A stretch of DNA of 64,000 nucleotides. Source: Lepidurus packardi (lineage: Eukaryota; Arthropoda; Branchiopoda; Notostraca; Triopsidae). Of the stretch, positions 9,189 through 20,660 are shown in pieces. Both the position numbers and the translations under genes were made by a program. The notes under the pieces are model-generated. The model did not search any database and was not told where the DNA came from. It was given only the letters and a program-made list of their open reading frames with translations. Numbering within the stretch: position 1 is the first letter of the stretch; every line of letters begins with the position of its first letter. The stretch is taken from the NCBI GenBank assembly GCA_023053545.1, contig JAKZAN010000006.1, forward strand, positions 9,580,351 to 9,644,350, given 5' to 3'.

Positions 9189-12100
9189 TTACTGACCTTT
9201 GAACTGTATTGTCTTGGTCAGTCTATTTCGAATCCTTTGAATTTTCATTTTTTGAATTTGTTCCTTGCAGTGGTGGTAGTATCTCACTTTGATGTAAAAC
9301 TCTATCACTAGTTTGACTAGTTTTAAGACGTGATTATCCAAAGGATCGCATTCAAACAAATGGTTTGTCAGATCCGTAAAAACATTTTCGAAGTCAATAG
9401 CCATGAACGCTTTGTGAGAAATCCTAGTCACAGATTCGTTTTCAGTCCTCGATCTGAAGGATCTTTCCGCCATTTGACAAATTTTAACAACGCTTGAAGA
9501 GGGATACGTAAGTCCACCATTATCCTTAATGAGTGTTAGGTCAGATGACGTGGTGCATTTGAAATCTCTTAGGGCTTCTTTGCATTTCGAGCAAGCTAAT
9601 TTGGTTGAAATACTTCGAACCACATTTCCTAGAATTTGTGTTACTATAAAGTCGTAAACTATTCTACTAACTACTAACTTCTACTAATTACTAACTACTC
9701 CTAAATATAAATTCTAACCTGCAATGTACCCAACAACTTGGGTTGAAAACATTCCCATTTCGATCGCTTGTAAATTCTCTAAGGTTTCTTCCCCAAAACT
9801 ATCTTCCACCGACTGCTTTAAATTTTCCGCATTTACTAGTAAGGCCTTGGAAGTAGCAGAGGTCACCGTAAAAATTGGCATGGTAGAAATAGCATTAGAA
9901 CAGTTCCCGTAATTGCTCCCTTTAATCTCATGGTGCAAAAGCAGTCTTTTCCAGGCCCCTTCGAACTGTCGAGCAGTCGGATTAGTCGAAAAACCGCCCC
10001 TACTTCTAACAGCTGAGAAGAAGACCTCTAGATGATGGTCTTGGCTTAGCTTATATGTTAGTAAATACCTAAATACTGAAAATGTAAACAGAGTATAGTT
10101 TGATCATTACTTGTACATTACTTGAGCTTCTGTGGAATGCAACCAATGTATTCATCATACATTAAACTAACTGCTGTCAGGTCGTTCCAGAAACCAAGAA
10201 AGCCGGTTTTGATAGGACTGTCCAACACGCTGCGTTGTTGACCTTCTATTTTGAGAGATTGAATGTACGAACTAATTTCGTTTATTGTATTTCGCATTTC
10301 CGAAATGTTGGAAGCCATCAATGGCTTTTTGCATACAGGCGCAAGCAAGTTTCGCGAATTCAGAATGTCAAACGCTCTAAAATTCAAAAGCATTAGAAGC
10401 GTACTGCGTACTAAATAGACGAACTTTTACCGTTCAAAAACACGAATAAATTTAATAGTTTCTTCACATCCTTGAAACTGTGGATATGCAGGTGACCCAT
10501 CCTCATTCTTTAAGATACTGCAGAATTCTAAAGCTGATGCAACCGAATTGCTGATGGTTTGAGCTGCCAGTCTTACTTTCATAATTTGCTGCCGAAAATT
10601 AATATGCTGTAAACGTAGTTTGTTGGCTGCATGTAAACCACTTCTTTCTTGCAATGACTGCAGTGCGGTTATGTATTCCCACTTAATTGCCTGGCGAGAT
10701 ATATAATCTGAATTTACTTTGCCATTGCTATAAAGCACATTCTTTTCCAAGTTATTACGGACCAACTTTAACATATGACAAGCATCGTAAATAAGGAAGA
10801 CATGGTCTTCTGTCACCGGATGGAGAAAATAAGGTTGGCATTTACTACAATGTAAGATTGCACCAAGGTGTCTGGCCATCGCTTGGTTATTCGCAGCACC
10901 ATCAAATGTCAGACCAACAATTTTCACATTGGCTTCGTGCAATAAAGAGAGAGTTTCTTTTATAAGATTTGCTTTTTCAGAACCGCTTAAGCCATGGACT
11001 AGGAAATAGGCTAGTGGAATTTTGCTATTCCCGTTCACAGTTACGACCAGAAATACTAGAGCTTCTTTGGCAATTGGAAGAGATGCATTGTCGATTCCCG
11101 TGCCAATGTCAACCCTCCCTATTTCACGTTTTTGGGCAAAGTCGTACTCGCAAGAAGACATAATAGCCATTTCATCAATTACAAGATTGTACATAAGTAC
11201 ACTACCTGGATTTTTCTCAGTGAATTCTGCACTTCTGAAATAAATAATAACAACATTTTGATAAACTATGAGGATATATTGAGCATACTTTATCTTTAGA
11301 ACAGATAGTGCCTCTTGACTGAACCCCGGTTTGCCGTCTATTTTTTGAATCCATTTCCTGAGCGTTCGTGGGTGTGGCAAAGCATTGCCAAAAGTTTTGC
11401 GGACATAGTCATACGCTTTAGACGAGTAGAAGTTTAATGTCATTGAAAATGCGCGAATCTTCGGAGAATAATGCATTCTTACTTTTTTGCCTATAATGAA
11501 TGTGCTGTTTGAAAAAAGTTTGCAAGAATCTTTTACCATGATTATATTATATAGTGCGGGTCAATGAAAATAATAAGTATTTAGAGGTAGTTGCTATTAG
11601 AGAATTCTAAAGTAATGTAATGCATTATTAAGGGCTATAAAATGTCACCCTTACCAATAAGGCTGGTAGAAATGGAGGATTTAAGCACATCGTTAGGGAA
11701 ATTATCTTGCAAAAAGTCAGATGCAGCCGTGCTAAGCAAATCTCTTCGGCGTAAAGTATTCAAAACGGCTTTCAAGTTTAGATTTCTCTTCCGAAGACGA
11801 AAATTGGCATTATGAAGAGCATGCACTTTCTTAACAGAGCTACGATAAGCACACCATACGACACTGGACTTTCGCAAAGCTTTTCTTTCGCTTGGCTTAC
11901 AGGAAGCTGCAAAAAGTCTTTTGCGTGGACTAGATTTTAATTTTTTCAGGCTTCGGTTTGCTGAACTTTCTGTCTCGGTCACCTTTGAAAGGAGTCTAAG
12001 TCGGAATCATGGCATAACAAAATAAAATACTTCTTGAAGGCTGCTATTTTCGACACTTGTTGGTATTAAATCCATAGATTGAGAACACTCTATGGACAAT

Positions 12101-12708
12101 GACATATCACACGCGTCCGAACTACGTTCCTCTTCGACTGGACGCTTCAAATTTAATAAGGTCTCTCCTTCTTCTCTCATTCCTTCATATTTTTGCTCGT
12201 TGAAATCCAAATCCTAATTCAATACGGATTTACACAAATTATACTAAGATACACAAGAAAGAGTAGGTCTTTACTTCTTCCAGAACCATGTCGCTGGTGG
12301 AATAAGGAACTCTTTCGTGCACTTCGGTACTTATCAAATGATCTAGAACTGAATAAGAATATAGAAAAATCGCAAATGCAAGCACAAGTTTTTCACACAC
12401 CAGCAGTTGCAGGTTTTGGCACTGCTGCAAAATGTAGCTTTACTACATTACCGTGAATAAGTTCAGATGGATAAAAATGTGCTGAACAAATCCTTTGGCT
12501 TTTTTTGGGATTCGGATTTCCTACAATTTGTTTCCATTGCTCAAGCAAATCTACGCTACTCCACGGATACCTGTTCGAAATAGCACATCACGGAGCATAA
12601 TTCAATTGCAATTTTGGAAATATAAAAAATTACGTACGTATGAAAGGTAATATTCTTTCCTTTTTCGTAATGTTTCTTACAACCTGGGAAGGAGCAATAT
12701 TGTACCAT
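9189..12708 (-). CDS. P-element (THAP9-like) transposase, multi-exon
   Basis: Exons read right to left. The THAP domain starts at ATG 12708 (exon 12638-12708; next exon from 12570 after an AG acceptor). Acidic linker exons follow near 12260-12330 and 12007-12217, then a basic exon with a leucine-rich coiled segment (11635-11982). The catalytic core is at 10427-11539 (LVIDEMAIMSS, VGLTFDGAANN, YDACHMLKLVRNNL), and C-terminal exons lie at 10118-10393, about 9714-10060 (DHHLEVFFSAVRSRGG, NPTARQF) and 9189-9623. Order and motifs match the P/THAP9 family, which excises and reinserts P elements using a GTP-dependent DDE-type core. An in-frame small intron probably lies near 11237-11305. I saw no certain frameshift, but not every splice junction was resolved. 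Confidence 0.75.
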
Positions 12709-12874
12709 TCTTTCCGATGGAATTCTAAACCTTGGAAAGCCAAACCATTTAAAACAATAAGCGAACGTAAACAAAAACCGCCATCTTTGTGGGGAAATCT
12801 ACTACTGGCGCCCCCCTTTACTCTGCACGCATCGCAGCATAGCCATGCCCTATCTATAGTGTATATGATCTAAG

Positions 12875-13842
12875 CAGTCAACAGACCAAACGGGCCCAGT
12901 CAACAGACCAAACGGGCCCACTATTTTGAAACATTGCAAACACCCTGTTGAGCTGTTTTCCGGACTCAGGGAACAACACACGATATGGGTAAGACACGAC
13001 ATGTAAATATTTGCAAACATATCTATTGTATTGTAACATATGTGTAATGAAGTATTTATCGTTTTTTGTATTATTTTCCACTTAGAATGGCCCAGAAGAA
13101 ATCAACTGGAAGCGGAAGTTTTGCCCAAAACTATATTAAAAAACTAAGTCTAAGAAGTGGCGACTGAAGTATAGTACGACTGTTAGCTGGATTGGGATGG
13201 ACTTTATATAAGACTGGACAAGAGCATACTAAATATTTATAGTAATACTTCTTTGTACGAGTTTTCACATCGACCTGCTGTATTTATCGTTCTTTGTATT
13301 GTTTTCTTTGTAGAATGGTCGAGAAAAAATCCAACTCGAAGAGGAAGTCTTGCCCTATAACTATGCGCCAGTAATGACTATGTAATCCGACAGTATGGCT
13401 GGTTTGGAAATTTTTTGCCCTGTTATGGAGTACTTCCGTATTCTTCATTATTACCATTGAGTACACGTTTGCACTTATATTCTACACCAATCTGTAACAG
13501 AATAAACTATATTTAATGAAAAAGCCTTTGCTCTTTTTAGCGTGTTTCAATAAAGGTTTACTGTTTTGGTGTTTATCATCAGAGTAACTTAAATGTTTGC
13601 TGTATTTCTGAAAAATTTATAACTACCGAATCTTAGACCTTGATTAGGTCAAAACCATTTAATCGGTTTTACAAAATTTTTGCTTTGCAAATCCCCATTT
13701 TTAAGTTGTAGTTTGGTATAATTATATAGTTTCAAAATATGTTTCAAAATAGTGGGCCCGTTTGGTCTGTTGACTGGGCCCGTTTGGTCAATGGATGGGC
13801 CGTTTTGGCACTGGGCCCGTTTGGGACTGGGCCCGTTCGTCC
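12875..13842. mobile_element. Foldback-like repeat element with terminal repeats built of 22-bp units
   Basis: The left end has two copies of cagtcaacagaccaaacgggcc followed by cactattttgaaac (12875-12932). The right end (13741-13798) is the inverse: gtttcaaaatagtg, then ggcccgtttggtctgttgactg, then more diverged ggcccgttt units to about 13842. Inside, a stretch near 13045-13130 is repeated near 13275-13360 (both contain gtatttatcgtt, a possible AG acceptor, and a short ATG ORF of 19-24 codons). No transposase is present. It abuts the right end of the P element directly. Confidence 0.6.
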
Positions 13843-15195
13843 CTTACCCAAGAGCCCCCTCCTCGAAAGGACAAAGAACGTATAAAGAACGTCTGCTTAT
13901 GGACAGCTTTAGTTTGGAAAGAGCGTCTGCACATAGAGTGTTTAAGTTGGCGAAGAGTGTTTGTTAAATAAGTTATATTAAATCAGTTAATTTCCAACGG
14001 GTACGTATTAAAGCATTAATAACTGGCATTGGAATTGAAAAGCTAAATCATTTTCTAACGTTTCAGAGTCAACATCGTGCCGAATGATCTTATCTTTTGA
14101 TCGTAGGGCCTGTTACGAAGCCTCATTGCCTAGATTTCTCATTCTTGGATAAATGAAGCAAGATAAGTGTGACTTAGTTGGGTAACTTAGAGTATATGTC
14201 GGAAAATTTCGCTTATTCGTTTCCTTTTAGGCTTTGCTACTATGATGCAAGGAAACAGAGCACGCCAGAATACTTAGCAAACGGAGAATGCTTTTGAAGA
14301 AGCTGTTGTTTGGATTGTGAAGATTTAACCTCAGGAAAACATTGAGTAGCTCTTGTAGTTGCTCAATGCCTTGGTTAAGTAATCTCCTGCTGGCTTACAA
14401 TAATTATATTTTAAGTTAGGGTGTTGCCAACTTCAAGGGTTTTCTGTTTTGGTCGTGTGAAAAAGTGGAAGTAGCAGGCTTGGATATTAAGGAAGCTCTT
14501 AGGCAGCCTTTACTCAACACGGTTATTCCTACCTTTGAATGTATAGTCTGCTGGTATGTACGAAAAATTTGCTGAAAATAGGGGTATTTATTGTGTTTTC
14601 GTAATTTCAGGCAAGATTGAAGGGTTAAGTGTGGGAGACTAGTTAAAGACTGGGACCTGATGTCGTTCAGAGCATCTTCTGGGAGGGATTAATGCATTTC
14701 TTGGTGGTTTCTTGCCTGACCAGGCCCAGAACATACTGATGTTGTATTTAAGGTGTATTGTAATTAATTTACTGCGTCGAAGGGATCATAATTGGTCCAC
14801 TGAAAGGTGTCCAAAGTTCAGAAGATGGCAACTTACGGACTCCCTGTGTTTTCCGAAGCCAGCGATTAAAAGAAAACTGCCGTGCAAAGCTCTTGGAAAG
14901 CAAACAGGATAGTATATTATCCTAATCCGGCGCTACCGTTCTCCAGTCAGTGTTAGTGTTGGAGCAGAGTACGCAGCTGTTTTTTTTTTCTTAATTTTTA
15001 ACTAGCCCCTTTTCCCCCTTGTATGTCTTCTTTTCCTTCGTTTTTCCAGTTATTTTTTTTATTTTAGCATAATACTGAAAATGCGGGGGCCACGTCTAGC
15101 GAGATGTCCGTTTCTAGAGCTACATTTCTGGCAGTTGCCACGGTATCTACCACCTTCTTCATACTAAGGTAATAGCGGGCTGTAACTGGAGCGTT
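13843..15195. other. Unassigned intergenic stretch
   Basis: I see no gene, RNA gene or terminal repeat here. Open frames are short and unlike known proteins. Confidence 0.4.
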
Positions 15196-15199
15196 CGCC

Positions 15200-15740
15200 G
15201 GTCCATTTTTTTCAGCAATTTAAAAGTTCTGCTGGGAGTGGTTCATCCTCTAGCCGGTGCTCCAAATATTTTTTAGTAGACCTTGGCTGTAAAAAGAAAG
15301 AGGCTAAGGAAGCCAACGGGTCGTAAATTGACGGTACTGCACCCAAGTGTCTGCCATTTGTCTGTAAGGTTGTTGGACAGCGGTGCTGACATGGAACGTG
15401 TCTATTTCGCAGTAACAAAGGAAGCCGGGGGTCCTATCCAGGTCTTAAGTTCAGGAATGGGTCGTTTCGCTGGTTGGTTGGAATTTCACTTAAATTTTTA
15501 ATGGGGGAGGCCATCCGTTCACGTAAGCGAAATCCTCCTTTAGCAATTCGAGTAGCCGTAACGAGATCCTTGTGGGTTTTTGACTTGTTTACCGATTCAA
15601 GGTAATTGTCAACATACAAGGTGTCCTTGACCTTTGCCGCTAATTCAGGAAAGTCGTCTAAATTGTCCTCTGCGGTTCTGTACACGGTGATGAACCACAC
15701 GGCTGGTGAAAATACTATGAGAAAAACGTGCACCATCGTT
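15200..15740 (-). pseudogene. BEL/Pao reverse-transcriptase relic
   Basis: In two frames the minus strand keeps parts of a BEL/Pao RT: a YVDNYLESV catalytic-site motif followed by GGFRLRERMASP (about 15500-15640), then further along SIYDPLASLASFFLQ (about 15260-15320), which matches the xxYDPLGFLAPF segment after the RT. Frameshifts separate them and no LTRs, gag or integrase remain. It was once part of a pol gene copying a retrotransposon RNA. Confidence 0.65.
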
Positions 15741-15749
15741 TCGGGCATT

Positions 15750-16205
15750 TGGACATTACCGGGTCACAAGATTAACCGAAAGGCTGACCGATCCCTTGTG
15801 TGGCCAGCACTTGATTACACATTTTCTCAATGAATCCGAAATACTAGAATCTGTATCGGAATTGATATCAGTATTGAGGCCCAATTTGGAGACACCGCGT
15901 TCTAACGAAGTCTCCAATTTGGGCATCAAACTCACTGAACCCCAAACACTAGCATCTGCATCAGAATCGACACGCGACCCAACTCCGCACGAATTAGTAG
16001 CCATACCGTGCGATCAGTGGCTCTTGAGAACGAATGACGTGTTCTTAGTTGTATGGAGCGTACTCGTCTAATCACCTGCGGGGAGGGGGGAGATTAAATA
16101 AGTGGGAGTTCGTTATCGATACACGGGGTTAGTTTAAGGCAGTTCATATTAACCTGCTGTCATTTCATGTTCATAGCCAATGATCTGCTTATGTTCAGCA
16201 GCAAA
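15750..16205. other. Unassigned stretch between BEL relic and viral fragment
   Basis: Both strands hold short open frames (for example 15796-16071 plus) that resemble nothing I recognise. No repeat ends were seen. Confidence 0.3.
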
Positions 16206-16559
16206 AGCTTATGGTGGTTAAAGTCGGTTTCTTGCTTCGCAACATACTCGTTCAAGCACTTGGCCACCACATCACGCCAAGCTCGGCCTTCGCCCGGCGA
16301 ACCCAATTTTGGACCAAGAACGGGAAGCCGCCGTTAACACGATATCCATATAACGGACGAGCTTCGGAGAAAACGGAGAAACCGCTCAACTGGCTTTGGT
16401 ACACTACTTGGTTGTCACAACTTCCATTCCAAAACCGTTCGTTGCCCGTGGACATGAGCCAAAGCCCAACGTCTGGACTCTTCGCCCCCCAGTTGAGCCA
16501 GTTCCTGGCGCTCCGAAGGATGCTGTCCACCGTGTAGTTGTCCGCTCTAGCTGAATAAT

Positions 16560-16573
16560 GGGGGGGGGGGGGG
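16560..16573. repeat. G14 homopolymer inside the viral fragment
   Basis: Fourteen G in a row (plus strand), read as a proline run on the viral strand. Such runs slip easily in replication and in sequencing. Confidence 0.9.
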
Positions 16574-16849
16574 TCTTTCGAGATGTCGAAGATCTTGCGT
16601 TCTTTTCCCAGGAAAGCCTCAAGGTCGCGAACTTCATCAAGGTAGCTTCTCAGTAGAGAACACTGGGCGTTGGATTGGCACCCAATACAAGTGACTTCAT
16701 TGTCCTTTAGTTCGGAGTGTATAGAAGCCGCGAGATCCACACCCTCGGCGTCGTAGACGAACTTGTCAAAGTACCCCTGCAGCTCCTTCCAAATGAACTC
16801 GCCATTGGCCCCGCAGCTGACTGTTTTTCTCTCGAGATCAATGCCGCAC

Positions 16850-16918
16850 CCGAGGGAATTCGCCCCCACCCCGAGGGAATTCGCCCCCACCCCGAGGGAA
16901 TTCGCCCCCACCCCGAGG
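16850..16918 (-). repeat. 21-bp tandem repeat at the E/NS1 junction of the viral fragment
   Basis: Just over three copies of ccgagggaattcgcccccac plus one base (unit 21 bp, 7 codons). They encode a repeated heptapeptide (GVGANSL) exactly between the last E transmembrane anchor and the NS1 start. The unit is in frame and copies are identical or nearly so. Flaviviruses have no such repeat at the signal-peptidase junction. Confidence 0.9.
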
Positions 16919-18585
16919 GGAAACATGATAAACATAGCCCCAGCGGCCCACAAACAAAGGGTCAGTTCAGTGCTACGGGTCTGCATGCCTAGGAAAAGCA
17001 GGAGCCCCCCAATCCCGAGAAGCGCCAGGCGATTAACGCCCCCAAACAGGACATTGAAAACCCCCCCTACAGTTGAGTGGAGAGTTTTTGTAAGCGACGA
17101 GAAAAAACCCCCCACGCTGTTAAGGTCCCAGTGGTCCGTGCCGGTTATGGCTACCCTTCGGGCATTCTTCCAAACAGTGGAGAAAGCCTCCGCGACGTTT
17201 GACCCGGGCTGGGTCCAGAGGTAGGCGAGGTTCTCGACTTGGATCAAGGCTTCACCAGGATCGACTCGCACCTCAGCCTCAAAATCATCGCCACTGTACA
17301 CCAGATTTGACGTAAGAATGACTCCTCTAGGCTTGAGCTTGTCTCCAGCCGCGGTGACCTTTATCGAAACTCGGCAGTTGTCCTCTTTGCCCTCGTTCTT
17401 AACGGAGAAGACCACCGTATTGTGTTGAGTGCGACTCGGTTCCTTCACCCAGCGGAACTTCTTCCCTTGGCAAAAACCAAGGGTGACTCCTTTAATCCTT
17501 AGGTTTTCCAATTGAAGTCTGCACGTGACGTGGGCAGATTCACTCAGAGCGTATGATAGATCGCTTCCATCGGCAAAGCCGCGAAGGGTTTCAACTCCTT
17601 CGAGAGCTTTCTCGAAGGCCCCACCCTGTTCCTCAGCAACGCTATAGCGGATTGTTACGCCGGAAGCTCCACCCCAATCGATGAATCTCTCCAAGTTTCT
17701 CCACTCACCGTTCCGGTAGCGCCAGGGTTCAGCCAGGTCGTGGATCCAGTTTTTATTGACAAGAAAGACGTTAAAATCTTCCTTCTCCTGGTCTTTAGAG
17801 TTGAAAAAGAATCCCAGAAACGAATTTTCAAAGCTATTGCCCGAGTAGGCTCTGCAGATGTATCCCAGTGTTCCGTAGTCCCCAAGGGAAACAGTCCCGT
17901 CCCCACTTGAGGCATCAAACGAAATCGTGTGGGAGATTTCCTCGAAGGCCAGCTTACGGGCCTTCTCAGTTGCTTCCGTGTCATTTCCTCCTTCCAGGAT
18001 GGTTCTCTCTAGTCTTTTAATGGAGTCATTGCTGACGAGGGCTCCGTGGACGTTGAGCCGTATGGTGTATCGGGTCTTCCCTTGGTCTACCGAATAAACA
18101 GCAAACTTCTTATCATAGGGTTGCACCTTCACGCAGCCGACGACTGAACTTTTTGCAAATAGCCCGCAGCCATTCCGGGCTAGGAGAGGAAAAGCGGTAG
18201 GAGAGGAAAAGCGGACTGAAATACTGGGAGTAGGATTTTTAGTGTTGCCGCCGAAGTGTACTTTGCAGGCGCCTACGTTTTCGATTCCAGCCACTTACTC
18301 CTGTCGTTCCAAAGGTCATTTCCATACAAGCTGGTATATAGTATGTGGGGATGGGGGAGATTGGTGCATGCCACTTCTTAAGTCTTTTAAGTGGAGCAAA
18401 ATAGGAAGTGATTTAGGGATTTCTCCACAAATGCGTTTATTTTACTCATCAAGCCTTCACCTTCAAACCCCACTCGCATCCATGACGAGCACAATTTCGT
18501 AAGATTTTTTGAAAGCTCCAACTGGGCTTCCACTAAAATATTCTGAATCGTCGAATTCCTAAAAAAAAGGAAAGAACATACCAAC

Positions 18586-19134
18586 GTGCGATCGCAAACC
18601 TACGAACTGAATTTGATGCCTTTGACTCCCTACTTCGGGAACGCCACGCTGAGTCCATTTGAGCCTCGTCAGTTACCCAAGATTAAGGAACTTTTGGCTG
18701 ATCTCAACGCCACTGATGATTGGGAGATCTCTGTTGCCAAAATGAAGGAAGCTGTCGCCCAACAGAAGTTACTATTCTTGGACGAAAATTCCGAAATTCA
18801 ACACCATGTTTCTGCCCGACTCAACATCTACCTCGCGGCCGGGGTAGTTTTCTTTATCGTGCAGATCGCCTTGTTCGCCTTTGGTGCATACAAACTATGG
18901 AGTTACTTCAGCCAACGAAACGACTTAGTCCAGACCGACCAGCAACGGGATCTGAACCAACGAACTGCCGACCTTCTAGAGGCCCAGAAGAACTTAACCC
19001 AGGAGCTGAATGCCCTAAAGAGTCGGAATTTAGAGCTGGATCTAGAGGTCGGAAGACTAACCACCATCATGAAGCTGGAGTCCGAAGTAGTTAAAGATCG
19101 ACTACTAGCCTTTGAACAGAAATTGTTTAAATAG
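18586..19134 (+). CDS. Unknown membrane and coiled-coil protein fragment (possibly envelope-like)
   Basis: An open frame of about 182 codons without a convincing ATG at its start; the first internal ATG is at 18616. It contains an N-glycosylation-type site (NATD), one strong transmembrane segment (IYLAAGVVFFIVQIALFAFG, about residues 80-99), then a cytoplasmic-looking heptad-rich coiled coil to the end (LLEAQKNLTQELNALKSR). The layout, an ectodomain, one membrane segment and a C-terminal tail, resembles the end of an errantivirus- or chuvirus-type envelope protein, but no diagnostic motif confirms this. It lies on the opposite strand between two viral fragments, and its stop codon (19132-19134) nearly coincides with the breakpoint of the NS3 piece. 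Confidence 0.4.
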   Translation: MRSQTYELNLMPLTPYFGNATLSPFEPRQLPKIKELLADLNATDDWEISVAKMKEAVAQQKLLFLDENSEIQHHVSARLNIYLAAGVVFFIVQIALFAFGAYKLWSYFSQRNDLVQTDQQRDLNQRTADLLEAQKNLTQELNALKSRNLELDLEVGRLTTIMKLESEVVKDRLLAFEQKLFK

Positions 19135-19139
19135 TTTGG

Positions 19140-20660
19140 CTGTTTTCGTGGTTCTTTTAGGATGCGCTGGTATGTATCGTCAAAGTTCCCGCTGTGAAGC
19201 TCCTGTGCGTTTTCCCCCTCGCGCAAGGCGTCTTGAGCCAAGTCCCTCACCTCGCGGATTGAAGAGCAGAAAACACATACGTTCTCGGGCCCTACTTTGG
19301 CTCTAATCTTCCTGGCTGAGAAATCATTGTCCTTTCCTTGAAAATAAGACTTAGAGATGTCCCGAGGGCTAATCCTTGTTTCCGCAATGGGGTAGTTGCT
19401 TTCGCAGTTTTCACTGCTTCCGGGAGGAGTGGCGGTGCAAAAGAGGGCTGATGTTCTCCCATCCCTGACTTCGTTCGCTATCCAGCCTCGGAGAGCTATA
19501 AAGGAGGGGTCCACGTATTGGGCTTCGTCCATGATGTAGAGGTCAAAGAACCTGTTGCTGCCGCGGAGAACCTCGGCAAAAAACGTGGCATGGCATCCAA
19601 CACTGACGAGGCTCTTCCTTTTTACGCTGTCGGTTGCTCCCAGATCTTTGAGGCCTGCAAGCAGCTGCTCCTTGACCACTCTCGTAGGGGCTAACACCAG
19701 CATTCGTTTTCCATTGGCCCTTCCGAGCTCGACCAGCCTGCGGATGACCCGGGTGGTCTTCCCGCCGCCGGGGTGGAGGGTGTTCCAAGCGAGTCTCCCG
19801 GCCTTGAGAGCGCACTGCTCCTCCTCCGGGGTTAGACCCACGTCTGGACTGAGCACTTGGTCTTCATCCACTTTGGAGACGAGACTGACGTATTCGCCGT
19901 CGTGGCCGTAGATTCCGAAGCCATAAACGCCAATGAACTCGCCGTAGGAGTTGACTATGGGGCTACCTGAAGTACCAGGGGGAAAATCCTTCTTGATCGT
20001 TAACCTGCGTCTCTTCCCGTCCACCAAGTTGATCATGGCTTCCCCTGCGTTGACGGATACCCGCTCGAGGAGGTCTCCAGGAACTAGGGCGCAGAGTTGG
20101 ATGACTGAGGTGTTTCTCCCCCTACCCTGCCAAGCCCCGTTGTAGGTGATTACGTCATTGGTTATGGACTCCTGGAACGGAAGGAGATATCGGTCTTGAG
20201 AACGAGGCGGCTGCCCCCAGTAACGTGCCAACTGGTGTGAAGAACGTTATTGATCACTGTGCCTGCTCCTTTCTGTTTCTTCTTCCCTAGGAAGTTGGTT
20301 TGGAAGATCCTGTAAATGCCTGGTTCAACTACTCCATGGTGAGGCCCCATGCTGGTAACGTTCCCTCTTAGGGTATCTTCAAAGGACCTGAGCTTACCGC
20401 GGCTGAGTACGAAGGCCAGCAGTGCAACAATAGCGCCGCCAGAGAGCCCTCCGAGCATGATGCCGCAAAAAAACGTGCCGACGACCCAGGGGGAACCTTG
20501 TACAGCCCCGAGAGGCTGCGCGAACGATGTAACCTGTATGGAGCCATGTTCGTCAATGGAGGCGTGAAAGTCTTCTTTGTCCGTGAGAACTTCATCGGTG
20601 GGCAGGTAGCTTAGAGAACACACCCGCTCAATCTGCAAGTCCCCGCTGTAACTAAGGCTG
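19140..20660 (-). pseudogene. Endogenous flavivirus-like element: NS2B to NS3 protease-helicase piece
   Basis: Reading right to left: a hydrophobic NS2B-like segment (about 20420-20490), then the start of the NS3 serine protease with the catalytic-His motif HTSWH (near 20240). A frameshift occurs between about 20160 and 20230. The second frame continues with the protease Ser motif GTSGSP (19960-19980), a helicase Walker A (GGGKTT, 19755-19775), motif Ia (LAPTRV), motif II as DEAQ instead of the usual DEAH (near 19525) and motif III TATPPGS (near 19430). It breaks off near 19145, so helicase motifs V and VI are missing. NS3 processes the polyprotein and unwinds RNA; this copy is broken by the frameshift and truncated at both ends. 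Confidence 0.88.

Larger units (their letters stand above)
3268..12873 (-). mobile_element. P-type DNA transposon, interrupted in its left terminal repeat by a LINE
   Basis: The left end is ttagatgtacactagataggg at 3268-3288. The same 14-bp core tacactagataggg resumes at 8951 after the LINE and runs on into the element body (gcatggctatatggacgg). The right end is the inverted copy agccatgccctatctatagt at about 12841-12860, ending near 12873. Without the LINE the element is about 3.9 kb. It carries a THAP/P-type transposase on the minus strand. No matching 8-bp duplication is visible at the right flank, where another repeat begins at once. Confidence 0.8.
16206..18294 (-). pseudogene. Endogenous flavivirus-like element: envelope (E) to NS1 piece
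   Basis: A 680-codon frame without a usable ATG, so truncated at its 5' side. E features in order: a fusion-loop-like NGCGLFAK near 18155-18175; a conserved Cys/Trp-rich dimer region (PWRYRNGEWRN near 17705); a domain-III segment (RIKGVTLGFC near 17490); a stem/anchor pair starting DHWDLNSVGGFF (near 17130); two hydrophobic anchors. NS1 begins near 16850 (CGIDLERKTVSCG) and continues about 190 residues with several cysteines. A frameshift near 16270 ends the frame; similarity seems to continue in another frame to about 16206. The rest of NS1 and all of capsid/prM are missing. Flavivirus E mediates entry and NS1 acts in replication; here both are genomic relics. Related to invertebrate flaviviruses by appearance, exact relative unknown. 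Confidence 0.85.

Noticed and set aside
15756-16071. A gene in the 15.75-16.07 kb stretch
   Set aside because: Opposing short frames of similar length with no recognisable domain; no splice or start context that favours either.
16850-16918. CRISPR-like array
   Set aside because: Units are contiguous with no spacers and lie in a coding frame of a eukaryotic genome.
16763-17224. Plus-strand frames across the viral E-NS1 piece (for example 16211-16537, 16763-17224)
   Set aside because: They are antisense shadows of the 680-codon viral frame, with repetitive proline/alanine composition from the 21-bp repeat.
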